NCBI RefSeq assembly: GCF_002994745.2 | Contig: NC_037090.1 | Coordinates: forward strand, 4,337,501-4,401,500 | DNA length: 64,000 nucleotides | Direction: 5' to 3' | From: Rosa chinensis | Taxonomy: Eukaryota; Streptophyta; Magnoliopsida; Rosales; Rosaceae | Shown: positions 23,825 through 36,474 of the stretch, piece after piece | Numbering within the stretch: position 1 is the stretch's first letter | Layout: every line of letters starts with the position of its first letter | Made by a program: the position numbers and the translations under genes | The notes under the pieces: model-generated | What the model saw: only the letters and a program-made list of their open reading frames with translations | The model's database searches: none | Told to the model about the DNA's origin: nothing

Positions 23825-26800
23825 ATGGAAGACGAAGACAGAGTGCAAAATACAGAGTCATCCCAAAAGAACAAGACGGTGATAAAGATACCATCTTTTC
23901 AAGAAGTTATAGAGAGTTCGCAGTCAAAATCAACCCCACCTTCTCTGTTTGCTCCCTCCAAAACCTTTTCTCAAGCTTTTGCCTTTGTCAAATCCTCTGA
24001 GTTTTACTCCCCCCCAAAACCCCAGAAACCTCTAACTCAAGGTACCCTTTTCCCAATTTCAATCCTTTCTTTATTTCTGTAATTTGATTTTGATTGAGGA
24101 AATGTGGGCTATTGTTTGTTTTGGTGGGAAGTGTCTTATGGGGAAGTATTGGGGGATTCTTTAAGAACTCACCCAGAAAGAATAGCTTCAGCTAATTGAA
24201 CTGTTTGGCATTTTGGAAGGTTTGTGTTTCTCTTTTTGTGGGTACCTGAAAGTTTGATGCTTTGTTGTGGTTGTTTATTGTTTTAGGGAAACTGGGCCAT
24301 CTGGTGTTCCACCATCATCTGCTCCTACCAATGCTGTTGCATCTTCGTCATCTTCGCAGCGTCGCAATGCGATTCTTGTGAGCAACAGACAGGTACAGTT
24401 TTTGTGTTCAGGGTGCATTGTGATGGAAAAATCAAAATTTGATGGAAGTTGTGTTTATCTAAAAGTTTTGAGCAATGCATTTGAATTGAATCAGATGATG
24501 ATAGTAGTTTTCCTTTTGACAATTTCTCTGAGCTGTAACTTTGCATATTTTGGCAGCATGGTTTTAACTGAATGGCTTTTAGGATAGTCGTTCATGTTAA
24601 TCTCAGTAATATTGAAAATCAGGACAATCATTGGCCATGCTGTTAGAATGTGTCACTAAAAGGAATTTATCCCTCCATGGTGATGGTGTGGTTGACATTG
24701 GTGGGTCTTTTCATGACTGTAATGTTTGCCATGTTGAATCAGTTCCATTATATCCTTTTTTGCAGGAGGACTCCTTAAGAATCCCCTTGTTGCCTGTTTA
24801 CACTTTGATTTCAGTATGCATCGTATTGTGAGAGAAAGCAGTAGTAACAACCCATATAAAGATAAGACCTAAAGCAAACAACCGAGTATAGTATAGCGAG
24901 GATTAGGTGCAATGGTGCATAAACTCTTCAGTGCTGAATTTTTAAAATTGTGTCTGGAATTGTTTATTCTACCTCAACATGAGGAGGGATTGAATAGTTC
25001 TAAATAATCATTGCCAAAGGGAAATAATATTTTGTGCTCACAAAGGGGGAAGTTCTCTTTAGATTAGACGTCCATGAGCTGGAAGATTTCAAACTTATGC
25101 AGCTTGTAGCACAATATCTTGCAGTTATGATATTTGAACTAAGTGGAATTCAAATTTCTCCATGCAGAAGGGAAACCCCTTGCTGAAACATATCAGAAAT
25201 GTGAGGTGGGAATTTGCAGATATTATTTGTGACTACTTACTCGGACAAAGCTCATGTGCACTCTATCTAAGGTTTGCAAGTTGTACCTTTTTATACTACT
25301 CTATACATGTGAGCCTATAGTTAGAATACTCTGTAGTAAATCCAATACAATTGTGACTGTCAATACCACACTACCTTGTGATGCTGTTGATGAAAAATAT
25401 AGAGTGGGACAATTTCTGCAAACTGATGGAATAGCTTTGCCATGTGATTTTTTTTTCTTTGAACATGAAAAGGAAATGTGAAATTTTGTTGTGCTTCATA
25501 TTTTTCTTCTGAACTAATAATTGTGCTACTTACTGTGGAGTTGTCTGCTTGCCAATTTGCCATCTTCAAATTTAGTTGTTCTCCCATGGTTTCTGGATAA
25601 AGGTGGTTGAATTTTAGCTACAATGGCATCTATTTATCTCACGATGGAATCAGTGTGTACCTTGGAAATGATCAACAGATACACAGGCAGGATATATTTG
25701 TTTCTTTAATTTTATGTTTGATGTGTTTTTGCACTCTGGAATTGATGACACACACCTTGTGCTAGTTATAATTGATTGTCAATTATACTGTATTTGATGT
25801 ATGTAAATTAACTCCTTTGTCCTAAGTGAGTACTAAGTTGACCGATTGTTGCAGTCTTCGTTATCACCTGCTGCATCCAGATTATCTATATTACCGTATA
25901 AGAGAATTGCAAAAGAATTACAAGCTTCGGGTTGTACTTTGCCATGTTGATGTGGTAAGCCATCCCCCAATTAGCTGTTTTTTCATACCTTTGAGAAGCA
26001 ACTATATTTCAATTTTTCTCCTGGTTTATGTTTTCACGCAATCCATTTGAACATGTATCCATCAGTTCATTTTTGCTGTTTGTAACAGTGGATTTTCTCT
26101 CCGTTTTCATTGGTTTCAGGAGGATGTAGTTAAGCCGTTACTTGAAGTTACTAAAACTGCCATGCTTCATGAGTGCACCCTATTATGTGCTTGGAGGTAC
26201 ATACATTTTATCTTAAACTGCAAATCATATTTGTTTTTTCCCTTTATAAACAAACATGATTAACGGAGATCGGATATTGTTACAAGTTGTTTGTAAAGGT
26301 GTCTAACATTTGGTCCTTTTTTTTTTCTTTTTCTTTTTTTTCCTATTGGTTTCTTTGACTTGCTGTTGTTTATTGTGTTTTATCAGCTTGGAGGAATGTG
26401 GACGCTACTTGGAGACGATAAAAGTCTATGAAAACAAGCCTGCTGACATTATTCAAGGTCAAATGGATACAGACTATTTATCACGGGTATCATTCATTAT
26501 ACTTGAGGTCAACTAATGAATTGTTTTCTTCATGAGGACCAAATTATTATATGCTTCACATGCTAAATAACTAGAGTGCATTGTATGATTTACATCAATA
26601 TGAGTTCATTGAACTGAAACTTGTCTTCTTATATTGAAGCTAAATCATGCATTAACGACTGTTCGACATGTTAACAAGACTGATGTTGTCACCCTTGGAA
26701 CTACTTTTGGGGTATGCTTGCAGTTTTCCCCTGGGAATTTTAATTAGCTGTGAACTTCTCTTTTTGTAAATGTTGATATGGATTTCAATGGCCATATTAT

Positions 26801-27354
26801 TGCAGTCTCTTGCTCATGTTATGGATGTTTCGATGGAAGATCTAGCTCGTTGCCCTGGCATTGGAGAGCGCAAGGTATTCTCCCAGTGTTCAAAGTAACA
26901 CCAATGCATTCTTGCTTTTCTTTCTGTTTGCATGCATATTAAACGCGTGATTCTATCAATAAACAATGTTTATTGCCTTGTAGATGTGTTATGGCATATA
27001 TCCTTGTTAAGGCATTACAAATTTTTCTCACCATGCCATGATCTTCAGGTAAAACGTTTGTATGACACATTTCATGAACCATTTAAGCGTGTGGTTGCCA
27101 GCCGCCCTGCTGTATCAGAATCTTCTCCCCCGAACAATGCTGAACCTTGTTCAGTTACCGAAGATAAAGAAATAAAGGATACTGAAGAAGAAAACAAACG
27201 CAGGAAGAAAGAACCAGAACCGACTGTTAAGTCTGCCCTGTCTGCTGCTTTTGCCAAATATGCTGACAGAGTTAAAAAAAAGAAGTCACCAGAGTTGAAG
27301 AATGGAGATACTAGTGTTTCCATGGAAGCTGAAGCTGAAAAGGGAAAGTCATAA
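23825..27354 (+). CDS. ERCC1: DNA excision repair protein ERCC1 (RAD10 homologue)
   Basis: Nine exons: 23825 to 24041 or 24078, 24287-24392, 25168-25271, 25855-25954, 26120-26196, 26387-26486, 26640-26711, 26806-26874 and 27049-27354. From exon 2 on, every junction is GT-AG and keeps frame. Diagnostic blocks are IPSFQEV near the N terminus, [26 protein letters not shown], the central Rad10 fold with [19 protein letters not shown], and the tandem helix-hairpin-helix with [20 protein letters not shown]. Known role: the non-catalytic partner of the XPF/RAD1 nuclease, making the 5' incision in nucleotide excision repair and acting in recombination and crosslink repair, in the nucleus. A charged, Lys/Glu-rich tail follows. 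Oddity: the best donor at 24042 leaves exon 2 one base out of frame; a weaker GT at 24079 closes it and gives 395 residues. Confidence 0.93.
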
Positions 27355-27786
27355 TAAAATTGGTTCAGAACTTCAAATTGATATATGGGAAGGACATAGA
27401 TAGCTTCTAGTTTATCGGAAGTTTATTTCTAGTTAAGTTTCTGTAGCTCCGTTCTTAGGTGGTTTTGGAAATGTAAATGTATATGGATCACAGTTCTGTT
27501 CATATCAGTCTTGAGAACTCTACTTTTGCCACTTCTGCAATTGAGAACTTAATTGAGGTGAATGATCTAGCTTGTGATGAGCCTACATGAGGAAGTTGAA
27601 TGGTTGCTTCAGCATTTTTTTTTCTTCGACAATTTGACGCAGCTGTTTGTGCATATGTTGACAAGTGGGAACAAGAAAGTTTAAGTGATTTCTAGTTCTG
27701 CACTTTTTGTTAAGAAAATTAATACATAAAGCGTATAGGTTTTGGTCAAGACAATCGATGAATTGGTTTTGTTGATGGGGTTTGTC
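27355..27786. other. ERCC1 3' flank
   Basis: AT-rich sequence holding the ERCC1 3' UTR and its unidentified poly(A) site. No gene seen. Confidence 0.4.
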
Positions 27787-27969
27787 TACGGTACATTAAT
27801 GTATCAATACATCAAGTAGACTAGTTTGGTAAGGTAGACTAGCTCAACATAGGGGTAGATTAATTTGAAATCAAGTCAAGCTAGTCTATTTATATATGCA
27901 TGGAGTCCGTACGTTTAACTTGGTATAAAATCTAGTCTACTTGATGTATTGGTACATTAATATACTGTA
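27787..27969. mobile_element. Short MITE with 38-bp inverted repeats
   Basis: The 38-bp arms at 27787-27824 and 27932-27969 are reverse complements with about three mismatches; the inner parts share ATACATCAAGTAGACTAG exactly. Only about 107 bp separates them, so a transcript would fold into a long hairpin. No target duplication could be defined. It sits about 430 bp past the ERCC1 stop. Confidence 0.75.
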
Positions 27970-28608
27970 AAATTTTCCTTCTTGATGTTCAAATGAACTC
28001 TCACCGTATTTTACTTGTTGATGAACATGTGCTATAGCAAATGAACTCTCAACGTCTTCTACTTGTTAATGTTAGTCAACTCTTTCGTCGGTAAAGGCAT
28101 GCTTTCTTTGAGTTTAATCACTTCCATCCCACAGGTTTGTAATATTTCTAGTCATGATCAATGAATTTCCGTTACTATCAAGAACAATAGTTAAAGGCTA
28201 GCTCATAGCACCTTCATTGATAAATAACATACAATAGAAAAATGGTGGTTGAAAATGTACAGGAGAGAAATCACCAGCTAATTAGAAGCCTAAGTCCCCA
28301 AACTGCCTTCTAAGATCACATCATCCATGCTCGCTTTCAAGCGTGCATGTTGTTCTTGTGCATTGGCAGCAGTTAGTGTGGTTCAGCACTATGATCTTGG
28401 AGTGAACCACATGAAAAGCCTTGTCTATATGAGTTCAACTGTATTGAAGCTCAATTTATTAAATGGACGATCGTTTCCGCTTGAATGTTTCACTTGGGGT
28501 CTGTGAGTTCCCGTGAGAATATTGATATGTGAAAATCTGTGAAAACGCAAATGGTGATCTCATGCCCCAATAGTTTACTTCGAGTCGCAGTTTCACAGAC
28601 CCCTAAGC
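27970..28608. other. Intergenic between ERCC1 and receptor-like kinase
   Basis: The two genes are convergent, so the right side carries the kinase 3' UTR on the minus strand. No gene seen. Confidence 0.4.
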
Positions 28609-31337
28609 CTAATACCTTGGACTTACTACTTGAATTTGAAATCTAGAGGAGCCAGAGGAACCAACATAAGAGTTTTTAACCAGTGGAATTAGAGAGGGTA
28701 CGACATCAGTCATTAGAGGCCGATATTCAGCTTCTGGCTGCACACACATTGCTGCAATAGCTGCTATCTGTAGAGTACAGTATCGAGTTAATAAACACGA
28801 AAATTTGCATAAATTATTTTCTCCAATTAATTAGTAGCCACAAGCCCAAGATTATTACCTGAATGAGATCCCTCTTCGAGTATTGCCCTTTAAGAGCTGG
28901 ATCAACCATTTGCACTACTTTTTCTCTGTTAGTTAGCCTTGGAAGAGCCTGAAAAATCATACAGCAAAAAAGATTTATACCTCTTAGTTTACAGTTTCTT
29001 ACAACCAGACAAGCAAAGAAATAATCATTACCACCAGTTTTTTGTGTCATTATATTTACGAGAAATTTACAAGGTTAATCTGTTTTTTGTGGCAATATTC
29101 TACAGTTTGAGGATCAAATAGTTTTGGTTCACTAACCCATGAGACAAGGACGTGCTCTCCAGAAGGCCGCTTGGTATCTACTGGCACTCGCCCTGTTAAC
29201 AGCTCTAAAAGAACCACGCCGTAGCTATAAACATCTGATTTTGTAGTAAGCTTTCCAGTTGAGGCATACCTACATCACCAAAACTCAGTGAAAAATATAA
29301 TGTAACAGTTAATGAAACTACTGTGCACACATAATGCAATTCTTGTACTTGACCCCATCTTTAAAATCAAGGGCTTTCATGTTAACTTTTTACTTTTTTA
29401 GGTTGAATAATGCTCTGCATATGCAGTGTCTATGGACCATTGCAAAAGGCTTTAGTTAAAGAAGGAATGTCTTCAGAAACCACTATTTAGAAATAGTGGT
29501 TTGGTACGAATTTTCTTCTTAAACTTCTTCTTGCTTTATCCATGCAAATACCACCTGAAGATGATACAAAATGACAGCTAGCATAATAGTGATCTTAGTA
29601 TATACGCCCATGTGCATGCTTCTATTGCAGTAGATATGTGTTTGTATGTTTCCAGCTTGATGATAAGTGAGAGAGAGGTCCGTTACAGATGATTTAGCAC
29701 TCACTCTGGAGCTAGATATCCTGTGGTCCCAAGCACTCGTGTCGAAACCTGACCGTTAATCTTGTCGGAAGCCATCTTGGCCAATCCGAAATCAGACACC
29801 TTGGCACGGAAGTTTTGATCTAGAAGAATATTGCTGCACTTGAAGTCACGGTGTATAACAGATGGGATGTTTTGCTCATGGAGGAACTCAAGGGCCTTGG
29901 CACAGTCGAGGGCTATCCTCAATCGGGTACCCCAATCCAACGGCTGCTGATGGTTTCTAGAATGAAGATGGTGTTGAAGAGTACCATTGGCCATGCATTC
30001 GAATACAAGGAGCCTATGATGCTGGTCAGCACAATAACCAAGTAGCTCCACCAAGTACGGAGACTGCAATCGGCTTAGTAGATCAACCTACAATAGGCGG
30101 AAAAAGAAATATAAAAAATAAAGAAAAAGGCTTTGAGTATCTTCCATTTTCTTTCACCCTCATGTGCAGAACTGAATGAAGTTGACTACAAACGATGTTG
30201 TATCCTCAAATTCAGGGTCTTAACTTTGTTAAACAAGACATACACAGAGTTTAAGAAATATTGAACTCCTTTGTCAAAGTTTGAAGGCAGCATAGCATAA
30301 TTTGCGTGTGGGAGCACTTTAGGTCAACCCTCAAGTTTGTTTTGTGAAGTGTGGTGAGATAACATACTAGAGCATTTTTTTGAAAGATGTAAGGGAGAAA
30401 GAGAGTTAACACATTATTATTAAAGGCCTAAATATCCTCTAATCATGCTCCAATAATCTTTTGGAAAATGCAAATGCTTACATATAATAAGGACAAACAG
30501 ATAGTTGATTTTGAAGCCAATAAGTTCAGAAAAGAAAGCAACACAGAAAACAAATTAAGTTAAATTAAAGAAAGAGGGATAGATAGATAGCAAATGAGAA
30601 AGACAAAAAGCGAATAAATGAAGTCACTGACCTCAAGCCTGAAAGCACGCTCCCCTTGCCTTCCCTCCCTGTGCAGCATCTTAATGGCCGCCATGGTTCC
30701 ATCACGGAGGACTCCCCTATACACCACTCCAAACCCTCCATGGCCTATCACATTCGCCTCGCTAAACTTATCAGTGGCCTCCTCGAGTTCCTTGTATGAC
30801 AACACTTGGACTCCTCTGTATCTAGTTGGTGTTGTGATTGCCACTGATGTCCTCACTGACCTTCCCAAGTTCCCTCCTTGAAGGCACCCGCCCTTCACAT
30901 CTGCAACATTTGTTTCAAGAATTAATGCAAACAACGTCATGTGCATTATGAAAGCTCATGAAAATGAAATCTGCAAAACATGGGTTGTGGTTGTTACCTG
31001 GGCTGGAGTTGAAGTTCATGGAGTTTTGAGCAATGAACCTGCAGCTTGTATTGTTCAAGCTGCCCTTCTCATCATCAATGTCGCCACCACTAGTTTTGGC
31101 TGACTTGAGCCGTCTGAGAAATAATATGATGAGGGTTATAGCAAGAACGACCATGACAAAGACGATGGAAATGATGATAATGATAGCCAAATTGGAAGGA
31201 AAACTTCCATGGTGGTGGTGGCTATAGGAATGTGAAAGGTGGTGTTTATGATCAGTATGGTTTTCCGCAACAGTAGTGTCAACTTCCATGAGCACAAAGA
31301 GCAATGCAAACTGGAAGAAAATGGCAGCGAGCGACAC
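28609..31337 (-). CDS. Receptor-like Ser/Thr protein kinase
   Basis: Six minus-strand exons: 31337 (or 31289)-30998, 30900-30632, 30087-29705, 29269-29137, 28948-28859 and 28767-28609; all junctions are GT-AG and in frame. From the ATG at 31289 the protein has 441 residues: a short His-rich ectodomain, a transmembrane helix (about 34-58), a juxtamembrane region, and a kinase from about 145 with glycine loop [12 protein letters not shown]172 in [17 protein letters not shown] and TTGYLAPE. It is therefore an RD kinase with all catalytic residues. The sequence resembles the small plant RLKs of the At3g58690 / At1g80640 type, whose ligands are not established. Oddity: the in-frame hydrophobic stretch just before M1 looks like a signal peptide, but its first codon is GTG (31337) and no in-frame ATG precedes it before a TAG. 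Confidence 0.88.
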
Positions 31338-31339
31338 AG

Positions 31340-32746
31340 AAAGAAAGAGTTGTGTGTTGTATATGGTAACGGGGGAGTTGGGTTTCCCTTCTAGGTAGGA
31401 TGGTCATGTATCTTCACATGATTCCTCCTCTTCTTCTCTCTCCCCTCGTGAATACCAAGTGGTATTTCGCACTCCATTCGTCTCTTCTTTTGTATTTTCT
31501 ATGGAATTGTCTCTGTCCTCCTATCAGAAAGTCTTGGAAGCTTTTGCACCACTTCACACTCATATATTCTCATCAGATAATTATTTGCCAATAATAAGCC
31601 AATCTCCAGCTTCTAGATATTTGTATTATCTATATCATTATGGGAATGCATAGACATTTGGACAACGACTTTTTCACCAATTGGGTATAAATTTATAATT
31701 GCCACCAACATATTAAACAAGCAAAATAGCAGCTTGAACCCAGAAAACAAGGAGAATATGAAGCAAGACAGTACTGCACTACTGCACACCAGTAAAGTTC
31801 CACAGGTACGTCTAATAATTTTATTTGATTTTTCACTGTTTCATAGAGCTGGTGCAGTCGGTAAAACTCAAAAAGTATACTGATCCTAAAACTACACAGA
31901 TCTCACTTCCTTCCCCCAGTCGCAAGTCCCAACATATCCCCCATCAAACATCATACAAAGAGTTGATACCAGATAAAAATGCAATACCCTGTGATAGATA
32001 TTCGTTTTGTTTGCCCTTAACAACTGAGAGACATTGAAATACAAACTGAGTAACTGACCACTGTCCACGGTAATGACGGTAGATGCAGTACCGCATCACT
32101 GTCTCCATAGCTGGGAACTTGTCGCTTTATCTCAGCCGGTCTTTTGAATTCAAGTCCTTCCTGGGTGCGACAGAGTGACATCAAGCAATTTTCCGTGACC
32201 GTGTATCATGTGACTTTACTTTTGTTTCTAAACTTAGCTGTTAGGTAACCTGTAGTTGCAGTTTAAGTAGGGTCAAGCTCAAACTGATAACATGATGCAT
32301 CAAAACTCATCGATGAATCTCTTCGAGTATGCAAATGAAATTGTTGAGAGCATAGCCAACACATTAATCTTCATTTGCTTCATCCATCTATGACTGATCC
32401 ATCCATCTTCTTCAGGACCACATCATGAGGTTACAAGCTTTCGAATCAATATACCACTAAACAGCCACTCATCTATGACTTTAAATTTTGGACTAGTATC
32501 CAGGTCTGCAGTTGCCATCTACAACCAGACCAAATGTTGGCATGAATAAAGCTCGGTTGAGAAACCTGCCAAAACTATAGATAGAGGATGATAAGTGCAA
32601 AACCTTGATGACCAATCTATAGTCCGTTAGACATTCATGCCCACCAAGAGAGAATTTTCATGCTTCACTAAAACATCCATCTTGATTATGCAAAATTAAT
32701 ATCTTATGGATATATTCGGTTCAAGTAACAAAATCATACACTTCTA
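31340..32746. other. Receptor kinase promoter and ALG13 3' flank
   Basis: Both neighbours run on the minus strand. The small ORFs here (61-70 codons, plus strand) have no recognisable motif. No separate gene seen. Confidence 0.45.
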
Positions 32747-33984
32747 TCAATCCTCTGAAAAACCAAGAAACCTATTGATAAGCTTGGCGACTGGTGTGGC
32801 ATCACCTGGATGGTATGGAATGAGGGACTCCACTTTCATATCTGCTATAATGTGTTGAAGTGTGTTTGGGCGAGCATAGTACAGATGCTTCCTGTCTGCT
32901 AGTTCTTCTGCCAACTCACTTTGATGGTTGTCCATCAAATCTTCATTAACCACAACAATTAAAGGCTTCCCAAGCCGCAATGTCTCAAATATGCTCCCTG
33001 ACCCTGCACCACAGTAAAATTACAGGCATAAAATATCAAGCATCAAAGTGTAAAAAGGGCTCAGAATCAACTTAATTTCTCTTCCTAATATAGTTTTGAG
33101 TGATCTACAACGTGAAAGTAGTGAGCATATAAAAAGTGTCCTCATAAAAGCATTTATGCATCATGTGACTTCCGATGAATGACAATGTTAGACACATATC
33201 TGAAGAAGTGATTCTCCAATCTGAGGTTGTATGAGCCAATATCTTAACAGTCTAAATCCATGGTAGCAAGAGCCAGAGGAATAAAACACACTACTACAAC
33301 TATACCTGCATGGCTAATGACGAGAGATGCTGCTCTCAGATAGTCTGCAATGCTTGATGAAAAAGTGAAGTAATCTACCGCAATGGAGTCATCACCTCCG
33401 TCAGACTGCATTTAAAAAATTGTTCAGGGCGTTGATAAAGAAAATGAAAAGAAGCATAGATAAATTTAAAATTATATTACTGGAAGACAAGTGTGTTAAG
33501 ATAAGAGAATACAAGTGATTATATGTAACTGTCTCAAGCAAATACCCTAATTTCAATCTAGTAGACAATGACGAGGTCTACAATCAATCAAAGATGAAGA
33601 ATACAAGCTCCCTAGTCTTCGAGATCAATTTGTTTTCTTTGTGAAGAAATTTTAAATTCATTATGCATGCAAAATATTTATTTCATGTCTAATCAATATC
33701 AGCTCCTCCCCGATGATATTACTTTAAAGTACATTTTGAGCAGCATACGCTAATCACATAATTCCTGCAAACAAAAACCGCTGGGACCGAAATTTCAAAA
33801 GTACCTTTGAGGGAATATAGGAGCCACGGCCCATTTGAATGAGAATCTCGGTGTACCCTCTTCTTGACAGCTCTTCTTTAACCTCTCGTGTGTCCACCGC
33901 TTTCACTAGAGCATCAAAACGAGTAGTTCCAACAGTCACAAAAACCGTCTTCTTAGACTTCATTGTAACCTCAGTATCTCCCAT
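32747..33984 (-). CDS. ALG13: UDP-GlcNAc transferase subunit ALG13 homologue
   Basis: Three coding exons, 33984-33805, 33405-33306 and 33003-32747, join in frame with GT-AG introns to give 178 residues, the usual length of plant ALG13. Motifs in order: KKTVFVTVGTTRFDAL near the N terminus, the Rossmann-type start of the glycosyltransferase-28 C-terminal fold; then SLVISHAGSGSIFETLRLGK, the UDP-sugar-binding loop; then PLIVVVNEDLMDNHQSELAE. Known role: the soluble catalytic subunit that, docked on membrane-bound ALG14 at the cytosolic face of the ER, adds the second GlcNAc to dolichol-PP-GlcNAc in N-glycan assembly. The ATG falls exactly at the start of an exon, and an in-frame ATG eight codons in is a weaker alternative. 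Confidence 0.93.
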
Positions 33985-34690
33985 CTACAATACGTCTGGG
34001 TCTCACAAACTAATCATGCAGCAATCACAAGCAACAAGAAACACTTTTAGAATCAACACACTGGCAAGTGTAAGATAACCAAAATACCAAATGCATTGGA
34101 AAACAAAGAATGGGGCAAAATGTGAAAACTAGATCAAAGGTCCAAATTATGTACGGCAGAGTTACAAGTAAACTGCTTTCTAATAATAAGAAACAAAGGT
34201 ATCTATCAATGAAACTTCCAGAGTTTGTTTAAATCAGACAAGCACAAAATCTCAGCTTATTAACTTAAAGCCATCACCTTTAAGGCTTTAACCGAGATCA
34301 TCACACTCCATACTCACACAAACTCAATGGGAAGTGAAATTCAGTGAAAACCCATTAAACCCATTTGGCTCCTCAATCACAAATTGACATTCAAAAGTTA
34401 AACTGATCATAAATCCCCAAATGAAATTTGGGGTCTTGGATTTTGACATCTTTGAAATCAATGATATCAAAGATCAGAGGATGGAAACTGCAGTGTTTCA
34501 GTCTTTTTAAAGCTCAAACATAACTGAAGTGTGTTAAACTGATGCGGAAAAACTCACCTGGTTAGAATTTAGAAAGCTTTGGACCTGAAACGCAATCTTA
34601 ATCGTCCTCTGTTTTCTTTTAGACTTTAGAGGCAGAAGAATAACTAGAGGAAAAGGTTGTTGAAAACGGTTACAGGAATGGGGCTCCATT
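33985..34690 (-). other. ALG13 5' UTR with intron
   Basis: On the minus strand, CAG/GTGAGTT at 34558/34557 is a strong donor, and TTGTAG ends directly before the ALG13 ATG at 33984. This gives a 5' UTR intron of about 570 bp and a first non-coding exon from about 34690 to 34558. Leader introns are common in plant housekeeping genes. The transcription start is inferred from a drop in complexity only. Confidence 0.6.
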
Positions 34691-35127
34691 TTTAAGTTGG
34701 GTTTTGGGCTTCTCATACTTTTCAATGGGCTGCTCTTTTTTGCTTTGGTGGCCTTTATTTTATGGGCCTGTAACACTCTTGTTACCGTGTATGACAATCT
34801 ATTTGTTCATTGTAAACACCTATACTGCGATATTGCCGAGCATTTTTTCATTGAAGAACCTTGTTCTCCTTCGTGTGGTATTCAAGGTCTTGCAGCCAGT
34901 TGTTTTGATGCGATTCGGGCGTGTCCAAAAACATATTTTCCAAGGCTAATTACCTAACTACTCTTTGATGAAAAATCTTCAACGAGTTGGAGCTCTCTAA
35001 ACCTTGTTCGATCGGCAAAAACTAACTTGAAAAAACAGTTAAAAGTCCAAAAAATGAGCGCCTTTATGTCCATTCATTACTATTGTTGACAAGAGATGGT
35101 TACTTTTCTTAAACAAATTAAATAAAA

Positions 35128-36305
35128 TGACCGGAGCATCTGCCATCCACCTAGGTGAGGGTCACCTGGAGACGTGGCAGAACGACATAGGACAAAACAA
35201 AAAGGAGAGCTCGGTGATCTCAGACCCGAAGCACGACCCGAGTCACCCGACCGAGGAAACCCAGCCAGGACGCCGACCTCCGCCCACCGATCGACTACGC
35301 AAGACCCCCAGTCTCTCCGACTGGTCTGTTTGAGCCCAAAAGTAATTTTGCCAAAATCCTTTAGTGGGTCTGAGCCAGTGGGCCGATATCTGCGGCCCAA
35401 AAATGGGACTATACGGATTTGGGTTGTGATGTTGCTCATCCCGTGTTTCATAAGAAGATATCGTCCTTAATTGAGCACTTGTGGGGGCGTAAAGATATAT
35501 TTGCAATTAATACGAGAGTATCCTACTGCTTGCATCCAGCGATTGTATCTAGGATTTTCACAGAGGCAATTAATCCTTGCCTATATTCTAGCGACGATAG
35601 AAGAGGACAGTTATCACCCATAATAATATCAATACTATCAAGAGTTTTGATTTGAATCAAGGCCAATAACTGTGGCCCAAGATATAGTATTCCATTCCTA
35701 TTAGGGAAGTGAATCTACAATAAGCCTATATATAGAGGCTAAACACGATACGAGAGGGACCCCTTTTGACCTTTAATCTCTCTGAGTAATCAATCCCAGC
35801 GATTGCAAAGCCTCTCCGGAGCAAACCCTCAACCTTGTTGAAACCTGGTGACCGCCCGCCAGTCCTAGTCTCCTCGCGAGCCGACTGTCACCCTCACCAG
35901 ATCAACCCGGCGACCGTACTTCCAGTCCCAGTCTCCCCAGGAACCGACTGCGAGCACAACCGCCATTGTTACTTCCAGCGAAGCTAGAGTCACGCTTTAA
36001 CAAACCCGTGTTCCTCTCCAACTTCCCAGTGATTGCTCTGCTCGGCTTTCAAGTTGAGTATCGATTTGGTGAACGCAAAGAGACCACATCCAAAGCCCTT
36101 ACCCGCGTAAGGCAAAGAAGTCCTTCTCCGGAAGGCAAGAAAAGAACCCTGTGACGAGGTTGGTGCTCTCCTCGTCCACAGCGCTTGAAGAAGAAGTCAG
36201 GTCACGGGACCACCCCAACGACTGCACCCCGCGGTGCTGGCACGCCTGCGCAACCACTCGCCCAAAAGAGACTGTTTGCACACCAGCTGGTTTTGGAGCC
36301 AAACA
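35128..36305 (+). repeat. 5' LTR of the Tat-type Gypsy element, borders approximate
   Basis: The right border is fixed by CCAAACA followed by a primer-binding-like site (TGGCACGCCCAGTGGGACC from 36309). A TATA box, TATATATA, at 35727-35734 is followed by GC-rich leader sequence, as expected for U3-R-U5. The left border is less certain: TGACCGG at 35128 gives TG...CA ends and a length of 1178 bp, but there is no second LTR to compare with. Confidence 0.6.
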
Positions 36306-36308
36306 TTT

Positions 36309-36327
36309 TGGCACGCCCAGTGGGACC
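36309..36327 (+). other. Primer-binding site of the Gypsy element
   Basis: TGGCACGCCCAGTGGGACC begins three bases after the LTR end and starts with the TGG that pairs with a tRNA CCA end. The matching tRNA was not identified. Confidence 0.65.
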
Positions 36328-36474
36328 ACAAACTAGGGTTTCTTACTAAATGCAACCATTGGGAAGCCCAGCGATAACGCTTACCAAAAAGGTTACGCTA
36401 GCTGCCCAAAGCATAAGACCTCCAGCTACAGATCGCATTCTCGTGCGGACTGTCGTGGTCTATCTGAGGAACAA

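Noticed and set aside
34697..34957. Plus-strand ORFs upstream of ALG13
   Set aside because: Two overlapping frames with no domain; probably chance.
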